A stretch of DNA of 64,000 bases, from NCBI RefSeq assembly GCF_004770055.1, contig NZ_RQEP01000005.1:248001-312000 (forward strand), given 5' to 3'. Source of the stretch: Leptospira semungkisensis. Lineage in GTDB: Bacteria > Spirochaetota > Leptospiria > Leptospirales > Leptospiraceae. The position numbers and the translations under genes are program-made. Below the pieces are notes generated by a model. The model saw only the letters and a list, made by a program, of their open reading frames with translations, did no database searches and had not been told where the DNA came from. Each line of letters starts with the position of its first letter. Within the stretch, counting starts at the first letter, position 1. This document shows positions 29,206-39,266 of this stretch, piece by piece.

Positions 29206-31266
29206 CTATTCCTTATTAGGTATTGTAAAATAGAAGGTAGCACCTTCTCCTATCTTGCCTTCTGCCCTCACTTCCCCTCCATGACGTTTTACGATCCTGT
29301 CAACAATTGCAAGACCGATTCCGGTTCCATGAAACTCTTCATTGGAATGTAATCTCTGAAAAACCTTGAAAAGCTTGTGAGTATACTGATTATTGAAGCC
29401 GACTCCATTATCTTTTACAAAAAAAGTTTTATCACTTTCTCCGCTCAGATATCCGATCTCAACGATCGGATTTTCAGATTTGGAAGAATATTTGAAAGCG
29501 TTCGAAATAAGATTCAACCAAACCTGTTTCAACATCGACCCGTCTCCTCGGATGATAGGTAGATCCGAGATACGAGTGTTTACTTTTTCATATTGATATT
29601 CCTGATTTATGATCTCGATCGCATCCAATACCATGTGTTTCATGTCGACTCGATCCGATTTAGGTTCCACTTTAGAAACTCGATAAAATGCGAGAAGGTC
29701 ATCTATCAATTGGCCCATGAATTTAGAATTAGAAGCGATTATATTAAGAAGACGAACTGCTTCCGGATCCATTTTAGATGAAAAATCCTCCAACATGATC
29801 CTAGCAAATCCGTCCACTCCTCGAATAGGAGCACGCAAGTCGTGAGAAACGGAATAACTGAAAGCTTCCAATTCGCGATTTGCATATTCTAATTTTTTAA
29901 CATTCTCTTCCAACTCTCTGTTTAGCTGATTGATTTGGGATTCTTTGCGATTTCTTTCCGTTACATCCAACCATTCGACTACGCTTCCGAGTCTTTCTCC
30001 CTTCTCGTTGATTACTGGGTCAGCGCTTAAATTAAATTCCCTTCCTCCAATAGAGATCGAGCTCTTGTAAGTTGAATTGAAGGTAGAGAGGACCCCCCTC
30101 TGTTTTTCCGGATGAGAATGATATCCGTCTATACAAGATCCAAGGATTGCTTCGGGAGAAAAACTAGGATACTCGCTGCGAATATTCTCTTTAGCGGTTT
30201 GGAACATATTGATCACCGATTTGTTCGTATATACCACATTCAAATCGTTGTCAGCTATCATGATATTACTGGAAACGCAATCCAAAGCAGTCTTGATCAT
30301 GAGCATCTCTCTCATGTAAGCTTCTTTCTCGTTCGAGATCTGTTCTTCTAATGTAATGTCCGAAAGAAGGAATACTTTTCCTAGATTCTTGCCCTCTGCG
30401 TCGTTCAATGCGGTCCCATTGGCAAGTATGATCTGCTCTTCAGGAGTTCCCTCTTTTAGGATTACCTTTCCTTGTTTTGCTTCTAGATTATCCAAGAGTG
30501 TTAAAAGATCTGCGGAAGTAGCGAGGAGCCTTTCGGATTTATCGTTTAAAAGTATCCTGGAACCGGACCTGTCCAAAACAACGACCCCGTCTGCCATATT
30601 CTCCATGATCAATCCCAAAAGAGTGTTTTTCTCAAAGAAATCCCTTTCAGTCCTGACCCTCAGTCCATATTCATTGTTTAGGAATCTATAAAGTACAATC
30701 AAAACGAGTATGTTAAACAGAAAGGACATTGCTAAGATCCATTCTGCGACTAACATCTTGACTTTCGAATCGGAAGAGCGAACCACTAAAAGCTCGTTCT
30801 CTCTTTGCTTCAATTCTTCTGCGAGTCGCTTGATATCTTCTGCGATAGGAACGATTAACGCTTTGATCCTCACCACATCACCCTGCTGAAGCATGATCTC
30901 ATGGATCAAACGATCTCTTTTCAAAAAAGATTCGTTTATTTTATCTAGGGTAAGCTGCTGTTCCGGATTATCGCGGGTTTGTTCTTTTAGCTCATTCCAA
31001 GCATCAATTGCGACTAACTTTGAATTTTCGTAATTCTGAACGTGAATTTTTTGGCGAGTGGATAAGTAAGAGAGAAGACTGATTTCAGATTCTCGAATAG
31101 CTGCGGAAAGTCTCTCTAATTTGGACAAAATTCCGAAAGTATGGGATTCCCAATCCTTGGATTCGGCTAGATTTCTGCTGCTAACCCAAGAGGAAAGTCC
31201 TATGATCAAAGCGAGAACGCCCGCTCCGATAAATCCTATTCGTAACTTTGCATTGTAAGATAGCAT
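29206..31266 (-). CDS. Membrane sensor histidine kinase with PAS domains
   Basis: 686 residues. A first transmembrane helix (about residues 9-27) and a second (about 172-192) flank a periplasmic helical sensor of CHASE3-like character. Two PAS-like domains follow: LIMENMADGVVVLDRSG and DCVSSNIMIADNDLNVVYTNK, the latter ending in GSVVEWLDVTERN. The kinase core has FSYSVSHDLRAPIRGVDGFA with the phospho-His, WLNLISNAFKYS (N box), FFVKDNGVGF (G1) and GTGIGLAIVDRIVKRHGG (G2). The phytochrome-like HisKA form matches its Rcp1-like partner. Its stop codon abuts the regulator's start codon. Signal sensed is unknown. Confidence 0.93.
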   Translation of the reverse strand: MLSYNAKLRIGFIGAGVLALIIGLSSWVSSRNLAESKDWESHTFGILSKLERLSAAIRESEISLLSYLSTRQKIHVQNYENSKLVAIDAWNELKEQTRDNPEQQLTLDKINESFLKRDRLIHEIMLQQGDVVRIKALIVPIAEDIKRLAEELKQRENELLVVRSSDSKVKMLVAEWILAMSFLFNILVLIVLYRFLNNEYGLRVRTERDFFEKNTLLGLIMENMADGVVVLDRSGSRILLNDKSERLLATSADLLTLLDNLEAKQGKVILKEGTPEEQIILANGTALNDAEGKNLGKVFLLSDITLEEQISNEKEAYMREMLMIKTALDCVSSNIMIADNDLNVVYTNKSVINMFQTAKENIRSEYPSFSPEAILGSCIDGYHSHPEKQRGVLSTFNSTYKSSISIGGREFNLSADPVINEKGERLGSVVEWLDVTERNRKESQINQLNRELEENVKKLEYANRELEAFSYSVSHDLRAPIRGVDGFARIMLEDFSSKMDPEAVRLLNIIASNSKFMGQLIDDLLAFYRVSKVEPKSDRVDMKHMVLDAIEIINQEYQYEKVNTRISDLPIIRGDGSMLKQVWLNLISNAFKYSSKSENPIVEIGYLSGESDKTFFVKDNGVGFNNQYTHKLFKVFQRLHSNEEFHGTGIGLAIVDRIVKRHGGEVRAEGKIGEGATFYFTIPNKE

Positions 31267-31399
31267 GAAAGTAAAATGGTCCGCTCACGATCTTCAAATT
31301 CATGAAACGGCCACCTAAAAAAGCCCCGCGCATTTTACTTTTTTTGACTTCGATTTGCAAGATATTTACACAGTTTGGACAAAATTAATTTCCAAGAGT

Positions 31400-31437
31400 T
31401 TAATGAGACTTAATCCTTTTGCATTAAGTCTCATTAA
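31400..31437. repeat. Perfect 15-base inverted repeat between two signalling genes
   Basis: TTAATGAGACTTAAT, 8-base loop, ATTAAGTCTCATTAA. It lies 30 bases after the stop of the SpoIIE-TPR gene and about 134 bases before the sensor kinase start. It could terminate the upstream gene, although no T-run follows on the minus strand, or be a regulator-binding site for the kinase operon. Confidence 0.6.
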
Positions 31438-31466
31438 CGAAAAAGAGATATTCGAAATTTCGGAGC

Positions 31467-34400
31467 TTAAAACTCCACAGTATCTAACATTTTTCTAATT
31501 TTTGTTACTTGAGCGTTATCCGGTTCCAATCGATGCGCCTCTAAGATCAAATCCTTAGCTCTTTCAAAACTTTTCAAAGAAATAGAAACAGATGACAGAT
31601 TGATCAAGTTCCTCACGTTAGTTGGCTCTCTCAAAAGTAGTCTTTCGCCGAAATCCTGTGCCTTATGGAACTGTCTCGCTCTTCTAGCTGCGTAAGAAGC
31701 TATAAACAAAACTTCTCTGTCCACCGGTCGGATATTCAAGTATTCCTCGGCGTACTGAGCTACTTTAGGATAATTCTTCAATCGAATATGGAATTTCAAT
31801 ATTCCTTTCTTCACTTCGGGAAGTCGACTGTCGAGCTGATCCGCTTCCTCCAAAAGAGTTAAAGCTTCCGTAATATTCTTTTCCTTGGCTTTTTCTTTGG
31901 CACTTCTCATCAACTGGCGGATCTTTTCTTTTTCACGGATTTTTTCCGTAGTTCCTTCTTCTTTGAAGGAAATTCGGACTAAGGATAAATCGTCCGTCAA
32001 GGCTCCTGTTCTCTTGATAGCCCCGTAGATCTTAGATAGATCAGCCCTTCCTTCTTCTATCAATCTTAAGAAGAGATGCTCGTCATTGTTGATGATTCGT
32101 CCTCCCTCCTCGTCCGTTCCGAGTAAGAGGTCGTCCCTTCCGTCCGAGCCTGCAATGATCACATCCCCAGTTTGCAGCTGGAATGTTTTCACAGAGATCT
32201 TTCCTTCCATACCTGTTGTTCCGAGTTTACGGAACATTAGATCGTTTTCTATGAAACTCGCTTTTCCATCTCGATACAATGCAGTCCAAGGATGTTCTGC
32301 GTTTATATAATATAAGCTTCCGGATTCTTCGTCCACGAGTCCGATCACAGAAGATACTAACATCGAGCCTTCAAAACTTTCGAATACCTTATGGAGTTCT
32401 ATGAACGCATTCTTTAACCATCTCTCCGGAGATTGTTCTTTCATGGATTCGACAATGCGAGTTCTTGCGATAATAGATTCGCATACAGCACCGAGAACCA
32501 ACGCTCCTCCTGCACCCTGCATGGATTTTCCCATGGCATCTGCATTTAAGAAAACAGTATACTGTCTTCCTCGCAATCGGATCTGGTTCGCGATATTCAT
32601 ATCACCACCGATCTCGTCATTGAATCTGCGGAAGCTAAACTTCTTCTTTTGTTCTACTAAGAAATCGACTTTTACATTCTCGGAGACTGCTTTGTTTGCT
32701 CCTAAAGGTTTGATAAGAAGGGAAGTAAGAAAATAATCTCCGTCTTGCTGCTGCTTGAGTTCGTTGACTTCTGCAAGAGTGGCCTGAAGCTCTTTGGTTC
32801 TTTCTTCTACTTTTTCTTCCAACTCATCTGCGTATTTTTGCAATCTCTTGCGAGCCGCTTGGATGCTTCTCGCCATTTTGTTGAATGATCTCGCGATAAA
32901 TCCTATCTCGTCTTCTACCCTTGGTACCAATCTATATTCGAAATTTCCGGAATTCACTTCGGTCAATCCCACTACAACTTCGTCCATAGGCTTAACGATC
33001 GCATTTTGGAAGAAGAACCTAAATCCGAATACGATCACCATAAATGTTCCAACCATCGAAAGAACAAGGATCAAAGACGGTTCGTGCTGAAAGAGCCTAT
33101 AGTCCCTATAATCGAATCCTACTTCGTAAATCTTGCCTTGGGGGTCCGGAACAAAATAATAAGAGAGATATTCCTTCGGCTTGGGATCTCCGGGAGAATA
33201 CAATCTGGTTCCACGATAAATCCTAGCTCCGAGCGAATGGATCGGCGAAAGAGGAATCAGAACCGTCTTTAGAATCTCTGCTGGAGGCTTTGAGGATTCT
33301 ACCGCTTGCATAGCCTTCTCCCGAACAAAGGAGAGTGTCTCAGAAAGTCCTGGTTCTTCCGAACTTAATAGACTCTGAATGGATTTCGAATTAGAAGGAT
33401 TCGGGAGGCGGGAATATTTATTTCGAATTATATTCAGTTTTCCGAATATATTTTTAAAGTAGGCTTCCATATCTGGATCGCTTACTCTCTCTTTCTTTTT
33501 GCTCTTTAAGAATCCCCTCACTCCGTTCGCATACGCCGAAAACTCGGGCGGGCTTTCTTCTAAGATGGATTCGGATCTCTTAAGCCTCTGGTCCGCAGAT
33601 AAAGTTCCCAAATTGCTCAGAAGAAGTTTCTCTCTTAAAAAACGAACCTCTAGTTCGTCCTCTTTCTTGGAGCGGGCATCCTTATTCCCTTTTGTCAAAT
33701 GAAACTCATTTTCTTCGGGATCATAAGACATTATATACGCAAGACCGGGTAAATCTTTTCCTTCTGTAACCGAAATCTGGCTGTCCCTTCTCTTCATCTC
33801 ATCGTAGGAATTTTCATAACCGTTTAAGATAGAATAGCCTACGAGTTGGTAACATACGAAGAAGGTTGCGAGAGAGACTCCGACAATCCTGCTTAAGATT
33901 GTAGTTCTTTCTTTCGTAGCGTTTACATATACGATCATGATCAGGAATAAACCGGTAACCATTCCCAAGTTAAAAGATTGCTGATAAGTAGCTCGGGCAA
34001 CCGTTCCGTTCCTGCTAAGTGCGTTCAGGATCCCAGGAACAACGGTAATCACTGCGTAGCTCATAAGAATATAAATTACAGAACGTCTTTCTTTTCCGGT
34101 TTCAATGATCGCTTTCCAGATCGCAATCACCATATAACATACTTCGTAGAATAGAATAATGTATATAAAGTATCCGTAAAATCGATTTGCCTCGTAATCC
34201 CAGTAATGACTTCCAGGAACAAAGGAGCGCGGAGCATTCCAACATTCTATCGCATAAAAGATCGCAACAAAAAGCACGCCTGCATACAGAAGCCAATAGA
34301 AGATCAAACCAGGAATGATTCCCTTCTTTCTAGGCTCAGGAAAATAGATAAAGAATCCTACAAGCTGAGTAAAACTCATTAAAGGTGCAGTAGTCGTAAT

Positions 34401-34610
34401 GAATCTGTGATATATCGTGTTCTCTTCGAAAGAAATGAATCCCCAAGTATAACCTATATTATGAAATACAGTGGTAAGAGCACAGACTCCCAAGTGAAAG
34501 GCTGCCTTACTTCTATCCTTGATCGTTAAAAAGAAGAAGGCAATATAGGAGAAGAACAGGGCGATCAATATCGAACCGAAAGAGTAGAAGTTTAAGAAAA
34601 TCGGATCCAT
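31467..34610 (-). CDS. 7TM-HAMP-SpoIIE phosphatase with C-terminal TPR repeats
   Basis: Start placed at ATG 34610 (MDPIFLNFYSF), which begins the first membrane helix; a TTG at 34670 adds 20 residues. About 1047 residues. Seven hydrophobic segments fill residues 1-250. An extracytoplasmic part follows, then another membrane helix (LVLSMVGTFMVIVFGF), a HAMP linker (VKPMDEVVVGL to FNKMARSIQAA) and a coiled coil. The SpoIIE-type PP2C domain has GGDMNIANQIR and NADAMGKSMQGAGGALVLGA with metal-binding Asp residues. The last about 160 residues form three or four TPR units. Probably dephosphorylates a STAS antagonist in a partner switch. The TPR fusion is uncommon. Confidence 0.88.
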   Translation of the reverse strand: MDPIFLNFYSFGSILIALFFSYIAFFFLTIKDRSKAAFHLGVCALTTVFHNIGYTWGFISFEENTIYHRFITTTAPLMSFTQLVGFFIYFPEPRKKGIIPGLIFYWLLYAGVLFVAIFYAIECWNAPRSFVPGSHYWDYEANRFYGYFIYIILFYEVCYMVIAIWKAIIETGKERRSVIYILMSYAVITVVPGILNALSRNGTVARATYQQSFNLGMVTGLFLIMIVYVNATKERTTILSRIVGVSLATFFVCYQLVGYSILNGYENSYDEMKRRDSQISVTEGKDLPGLAYIMSYDPEENEFHLTKGNKDARSKKEDELEVRFLREKLLLSNLGTLSADQRLKRSESILEESPPEFSAYANGVRGFLKSKKKERVSDPDMEAYFKNIFGKLNIIRNKYSRLPNPSNSKSIQSLLSSEEPGLSETLSFVREKAMQAVESSKPPAEILKTVLIPLSPIHSLGARIYRGTRLYSPGDPKPKEYLSYYFVPDPQGKIYEVGFDYRDYRLFQHEPSLILVLSMVGTFMVIVFGFRFFFQNAIVKPMDEVVVGLTEVNSGNFEYRLVPRVEDEIGFIARSFNKMARSIQAARKRLQKYADELEEKVEERTKELQATLAEVNELKQQQDGDYFLTSLLIKPLGANKAVSENVKVDFLVEQKKKFSFRRFNDEIGGDMNIANQIRLRGRQYTVFLNADAMGKSMQGAGGALVLGAVCESIIARTRIVESMKEQSPERWLKNAFIELHKVFESFEGSMLVSSVIGLVDEESGSLYYINAEHPWTALYRDGKASFIENDLMFRKLGTTGMEGKISVKTFQLQTGDVIIAGSDGRDDLLLGTDEEGGRIINNDEHLFLRLIEEGRADLSKIYGAIKRTGALTDDLSLVRISFKEEGTTEKIREKEKIRQLMRSAKEKAKEKNITEALTLLEEADQLDSRLPEVKKGILKFHIRLKNYPKVAQYAEEYLNIRPVDREVLFIASYAARRARQFHKAQDFGERLLLREPTNVRNLINLSSVSISLKSFERAKDLILEAHRLEPDNAQVTKIRKMLDTVEF

Positions 34611-34845
34611 GCCAAGCGTTCCCGGAATTACGATCTCGGAAGCATAGAGGAAATATCTGGCTTGGAGCAAGCGGAATTTATTTCCAAAAAAAGTTCCTTG
34701 GGTAAGAAGAGAGTTAATCTTACGATTTTCATCTAAAAACGATCCGACTATGCTTAAAGCGTGTTCTAAAGAAGAATCTACTTGACCAAGGAGTTAACTG
34801 GCAGATCTTTATTGGAAAATATTAGACCTTCATTCTTCCTCATTC

Positions 34846-36348
34846 ATGCAAGCCTTTCCAGACAAGAAACTACCTCTTTCCATTCTATTTATTCCCGTTT
34901 TCTCCATGCTGGGTTACTTAGCGGCTAATTCTGCATTCTTCACTCAGCCTTACCAAGAGATCGGAGATTATGCCGCCAACGCATTGCAGATCCTAAAGGC
35001 GGGAGAGTTCCAAGAGACCTTAGGCGCTTATTCTCGTTTCATAGTAAATCATCCTGGGCCGATCGTCTTTTATTATCTTTCATGGATGGAGAAGATCTTC
35101 TTCTTCGTAAAGTCTCCTCATGGAGCTCATTCCATTGCGATCGTTCTTTATAATCTAGCTCTTCTGATCATAAGCCTTAAGATCTTATACAGTAGAACAG
35201 AAGACAATCGTTCCTCCGTTTTTCTACTTATCTCTCTTTTGATCGGATTGAATCCACTTCTGCCTGGGATCTTCTCTAATATCTGGGGTCCAGGAGTGAT
35301 CATCCTTCCTACTTTACTATTCTTGATTGCTCTTGCCGATTTTACGGGCGGATCGATTCGAAATTTTTTCTGGCTCACTGTTGCTGCAAACCTGATCGTG
35401 CAAAATCAAATCGTAGGGATCTCATTCGTATTTCCTCTATTAGCAATTAGTATATTCTATTTTTATAAAAGCTATGGATTTGCGGAATACAAGAGTAGAG
35501 AATTTCTGATCATCGTCTTAAGCTCCATCGTATTCACAATCTTATGCTGGCTCCCTCCTCTATTGGAAGAATTCTCTCATTCTCCCGGAAACATTACGAA
35601 AGTTTTAACTTTGGCTCTAAAGAATTCCACCTTCCATAAGATTGGGCCCACCTTATCTTACGTTCTTTCTTATTACACTGCTTCCTTTGCGTTCCTAAAA
35701 GAAATTCCTGCTCTTTTAGTTGTAGGCTTATTGTTCGGCATCCCTCAATTCGCAAAAAATGGACTTCAGGATTTCGATAAGAGATTGTTGACCGTTCTAT
35801 TTTGGGCCTTCGGTCTTACCCTTCTTGGCGGATTCAAAATGAAGGGAGGACAGATCTCGCATATATACTGGTTTACGTATATAATTGCTTCTCTTCTCAT
35901 TTATTTAAATATAAAGGTTTTCTTATCTAAGATAGAATTCCCGGATGATAGATCCTTTTACTGGTATTTCGCAATTCTATCCTTTCTCTGCTTCGCTCTT
36001 TATGGAAAGAATTCTGAATTCAAATACGACGATCGAGTAGACAAGTTAGTAGAAGCGATCTCTCCTCAAAAGGAAAATACATACAGGATCCTTTGGAAAT
36101 CCAACGAGAAGGATTTCAAACAAGGCGATATCGGCGTTGGTATCGTTCTTAAACTTGCAAGAGGAGGATACAAGGCTTGCCTAAATGAAGAATGGCATTT
36201 TCTTGTAAGAGACTCTTTCAGATGTTCCGATGCAGAGCCTGCAATTACACTTACATTAGAAACTCCTGATATTGAAAGTGAAACCTTTCAAACGATCAGT
36301 AAGGATTCCTTTGTTTATCGATCAACATCCCTCAGGATGGCTAAATGA
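34846..36348 (+). CDS. Polytopic membrane protein, GT-C glycosyltransferase-like
   Basis: 500 residues with about ten hydrophobic segments. After the first one lies YQEIGDYAANALQILKAGEF, with an acidic residue in the first external loop where GT-C enzymes keep their catalytic Asp; NHPGPIVFYYLSWMEKIFF is also typical of polyprenyl-sugar-dependent transferases (ArnT/PMT group). A soluble C-terminal part of about 110 residues faces the periplasm. Position next to MBOAT, SGNH and OafA-type genes suggests a role in modifying a surface polysaccharide or lipid, inferred from context. Stop to the next start is about 100 bases. Confidence 0.65.
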   Translation: MQAFPDKKLPLSILFIPVFSMLGYLAANSAFFTQPYQEIGDYAANALQILKAGEFQETLGAYSRFIVNHPGPIVFYYLSWMEKIFFFVKSPHGAHSIAIVLYNLALLIISLKILYSRTEDNRSSVFLLISLLIGLNPLLPGIFSNIWGPGVIILPTLLFLIALADFTGGSIRNFFWLTVAANLIVQNQIVGISFVFPLLAISIFYFYKSYGFAEYKSREFLIIVLSSIVFTILCWLPPLLEEFSHSPGNITKVLTLALKNSTFHKIGPTLSYVLSYYTASFAFLKEIPALLVVGLLFGIPQFAKNGLQDFDKRLLTVLFWAFGLTLLGGFKMKGGQISHIYWFTYIIASLLIYLNIKVFLSKIEFPDDRSFYWYFAILSFLCFALYGKNSEFKYDDRVDKLVEAISPQKENTYRILWKSNEKDFKQGDIGVGIVLKLARGGYKACLNEEWHFLVRDSFRCSDAEPAITLTLETPDIESETFQTISKDSFVYRSTSLRMAK

Positions 36349-36447
36349 AAGAATATAATGAGCCTGTTAAAGCCATTCCTTATTCTTTGAATTTTGTTGA
36401 CCCACTCCCTCATTCCATAAAATTGTCGATGAGTCGGGTTTTAAACG

Positions 36448-37980
36448 ATGCTTTTTAACGCTTTCGTATTTCTCTTATTTTTTATAGTCGTTTATGCTGT
36501 TTTCTTAGCATTCGCATTCAAAGCAAAAAATCATCCTTGGGCATTGAGAGGCCAGAATCTTTGGTTACTCGCTGCCTCTTACTTCTTTTACGGCTGGTGG
36601 GATTGGATCTTTCTAACCCTAATCGTAGTGAGCACGTTAGTCGATTATTTCGCTGCTATAGGAATCGGAAGAAGCCAAACTAAACGAAGCAGATTGATAT
36701 TCCTTTGGTTCTCAATCCTCTCGAACCTAGGCATCCTATTTACTATGAAATATTTCAATTTCTTTGCGGGAAGTTTTCTTTCTCAATGGAATTCGATTGC
36801 TGTTCAATTAGGAGGAGCTCCTCTCGGAGAAAGTGGAAGCTTTCTATTAAAATCCATTATTCTACCTGTCGGGATCAGTTTTTATACCTTCCAAACCATG
36901 TCATACACCATTGACGTGTACAAAGGAGATCTTAAGCCCGAAAAGGATTTCTTTGACTTCGCATTATTCGTAACGTATTTTCCACAATTAGTTGCGGGCC
37001 CGATCGAAAGAGCAGGCGACCTTCTTCCTCAATTAAAAAAACCTAAATTTCCGGATGCAAACGGGGTAATGGAAGGTCTTTGGGATATTCTTTTAGGCTA
37101 CTTCCTGAAAGTATACATTGCAGATAATCTTGGACCGATCGTTGACCAAGTCTTCTTCACCAATAAGGAAACATATCTAGCGCATCTGGATTACGCCACT
37201 CGAATGGGAGGCGGCCAAGTTTTAGCTGCTACGTTAGGCTTCATTATTCAAGTATATTGCGATTTCGCAGGTTATTCTTTCATCGCTGTCGGGATCTCGA
37301 GACTGATGGGTGTGAACCTAACGATAAACTTCGATACTCCAGAATACTCTGCTAATCCTGTTGAACTTTGGACGAGATGGCATGTCACTTTGAACCGTTG
37401 GTTCAGAAGCTATGTTTATTTTCCTTTAGGCGGAAGTAAGGTAGGCAAACTCGCTCAAATCAGAAACGTATTACTCGTTTTCGGTCTATCCGGGCTTTGG
37501 CACGGGGCCAACTGGACCTTTGTCACTTGGGGACTCTTAAACGGATTTTATACAGTAATTTATTTGTTAATCGTTTGGTATGCATCCGATCATTTAAGCT
37601 CTCTATCCAATACAAAATGGAAATCCATCGCATTTGCAATAGGCAGCAGGGTTCTTACATTCTTCCTATTCGGTTTGAGTGCTGTGGCCTTTAGAGCATA
37701 CGATGTATCGCATATGCTCCTTCTTTATTCTCAGATCTTTTCTTTCTGGGATATTTCAGGTCCGGTCAATGGAATGCTTTCTTTCGGACATTACTTTTGG
37801 GAAATATTTAAGGTCGTCCTTCCTCTCTTGATCATAGATTTCTTTATCTATACCCGAAACGATCGGTATTTCATCTTTAAGACAAATAAATGGCTGCAAT
37901 CCTTAGCCTTTATCTTTCTTTTCGGCATGGTCATTCTGAAAGGGATCTTCGGTAAAGAGGTGATTTACTTTGCTTTCTAA
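36448..37980 (+). CDS. MBOAT family membrane O-acyltransferase (AlgI/DltB-like)
   Basis: 510 residues with about eleven membrane segments. Recognised signatures are YFFYGWWDWIFL near the N-terminus, FPQLVAGPIERAGDLLPQL, ELWTRWHVTLNRWFRSYVYF and the active-site region LSGLWHGANWTFVTWGLLNG, which holds the invariant MBOAT His. AlgI and DltB relatives move acyl groups across the membrane to a polymer with the help of an SGNH partner; here the next gene (11-base overlap) encodes such a protein. The acyl donor and target polymer are unknown. Confidence 0.92.
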   Translation: MLFNAFVFLLFFIVVYAVFLAFAFKAKNHPWALRGQNLWLLAASYFFYGWWDWIFLTLIVVSTLVDYFAAIGIGRSQTKRSRLIFLWFSILSNLGILFTMKYFNFFAGSFLSQWNSIAVQLGGAPLGESGSFLLKSIILPVGISFYTFQTMSYTIDVYKGDLKPEKDFFDFALFVTYFPQLVAGPIERAGDLLPQLKKPKFPDANGVMEGLWDILLGYFLKVYIADNLGPIVDQVFFTNKETYLAHLDYATRMGGGQVLAATLGFIIQVYCDFAGYSFIAVGISRLMGVNLTINFDTPEYSANPVELWTRWHVTLNRWFRSYVYFPLGGSKVGKLAQIRNVLLVFGLSGLWHGANWTFVTWGLLNGFYTVIYLLIVWYASDHLSSLSNTKWKSIAFAIGSRVLTFFLFGLSAVAFRAYDVSHMLLLYSQIFSFWDISGPVNGMLSFGHYFWEIFKVVLPLLIIDFFIYTRNDRYFIFKTNKWLQSLAFIFLFGMVILKGIFGKEVIYFAF

Positions 37981-39223
37981 GTTTTATGGGATCCTCATAG
38001 CAATTTCCTTTTTTATAATATTAGAAATTGTTATTCGAGTTTTTCCCGCCTATTATATGGAAGAACCGGAACCGTTCTTCGTAAATTATAAGAGAGAAAC
38101 CCTTGAATCCGGAAAGGGAACCGCGGATGTCATAATCTTAGGTGATTCCAGAAGCATGAGCTTAGAGGGACTTGTAAAAGGAGAAGGCCACGAATTTTCA
38201 GTCTACAATCATAGTCTTCCTGGAATGGGTCCAAGATACTATCGTTACTTTCTACAAAAATATCTATACTACGGAAATCAGAAGCCTAAATTACTTTTGT
38301 TCGCGGGAAGCCAGCCATTATACTCAGAAGGCTATGGATTTCCACTCTATGATCCTGCCGGTGGAAGAGCGCAAAAGAACGAAACATTCCTGCAGTATTC
38401 AATCAGACGTTGGCATGAAGGACTTACAAACGGGTTCTTTAAGGTGGACGAAGGAGAGAATAAGGCAGATGCGACTACGGGTGATACTTTTCTTTGGGAA
38501 TTTTTCGGCCAAAGATATCTGCATCAATTTTCCTTTTTTGAATTATACAATCAGTTCGATGGGATCGAAAACATATTCATTGTTTCTAAAGCAGCCCCAC
38601 TTCTTTACGAAACTTATAAATACCGCCGAGCAGTAAAGAATGCGATGACGTCCTCCAATTGGAAGTCCGCCGGCAACGAGACCGAATGGGTCGCTCAATG
38701 TTCTTCATGCGATGCGGTGGATGCAGGGCTCTGCGCTCCTTCTTCTTCTCAATTAGAAGATAATCTTAGGATCAAAGCTTGGTTAGATACTTATCATGGT
38801 AAGTATAATATTTCCAACCGAATGAATCCGTTGATGGCTTTTCAAGGAAAGGAATACGTTAAATTAAAAACCCAAGAAGCCGGACGTTCAGTAGATAACT
38901 TTCAAACGGATTTTACTCCTTTGATCGATCTGATCGAATATTGCGAACAAAACGGGATCAAATTCGGATTCCTTTATATGCCTGGAATTTCGGAGATCGA
39001 AAGCAAACCATTTGCTCGAAAAGTCAGAACGGAATTGCTCGATGTCTTAAAGACAAAACCTGAAGTGGGCTTTTTTGATTTTCCCAGCTACAAATACTCT
39101 AAAGAGCTATTTGTAGATCTAATTCATCTAGATTGCAGAGGCGAGGCAAAGCTGAATCAAGAGTTTAAAGATATTGTTCTCCCTCAAGTGGATCGTTTCC
39201 TGAACGAAAAAATACAAAGATAA
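37970..39223 (+). CDS. SGNH-type (DUF1574-like) acyl-transfer partner of the MBOAT protein
   Basis: 417 residues. One N-terminal membrane anchor (about residues 7-25) and an extracytoplasmic domain. It shows an SGNH-like nucleophile block, VIILGDSRSMSLEG with Ser60, and a C-terminal DLIHLDCRGEAKLN that fits the catalytic Asp-x-x-His pair, as in DltD/AlgX/AlgJ-like proteins. DUF1574 proteins of this kind are common in leptospires. Its start lies 11 bases inside the MBOAT gene, which makes joint function very likely: the MBOAT protein would export acyl groups and this protein place them on a surface polymer. Confidence 0.8.
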   Translation: MLSKFYGILIAISFFIILEIVIRVFPAYYMEEPEPFFVNYKRETLESGKGTADVIILGDSRSMSLEGLVKGEGHEFSVYNHSLPGMGPRYYRYFLQKYLYYGNQKPKLLLFAGSQPLYSEGYGFPLYDPAGGRAQKNETFLQYSIRRWHEGLTNGFFKVDEGENKADATTGDTFLWEFFGQRYLHQFSFFELYNQFDGIENIFIVSKAAPLLYETYKYRRAVKNAMTSSNWKSAGNETEWVAQCSSCDAVDAGLCAPSSSQLEDNLRIKAWLDTYHGKYNISNRMNPLMAFQGKEYVKLKTQEAGRSVDNFQTDFTPLIDLIEYCEQNGIKFGFLYMPGISEIESKPFARKVRTELLDVLKTKPEVGFFDFPSYKYSKELFVDLIHLDCRGEAKLNQEFKDIVLPQVDRFLNEKIQR

Positions 39224-39266
39224 GTTCTTCGATCTTTGAATAAGATCTAACGCTAAGGATGAGTAA

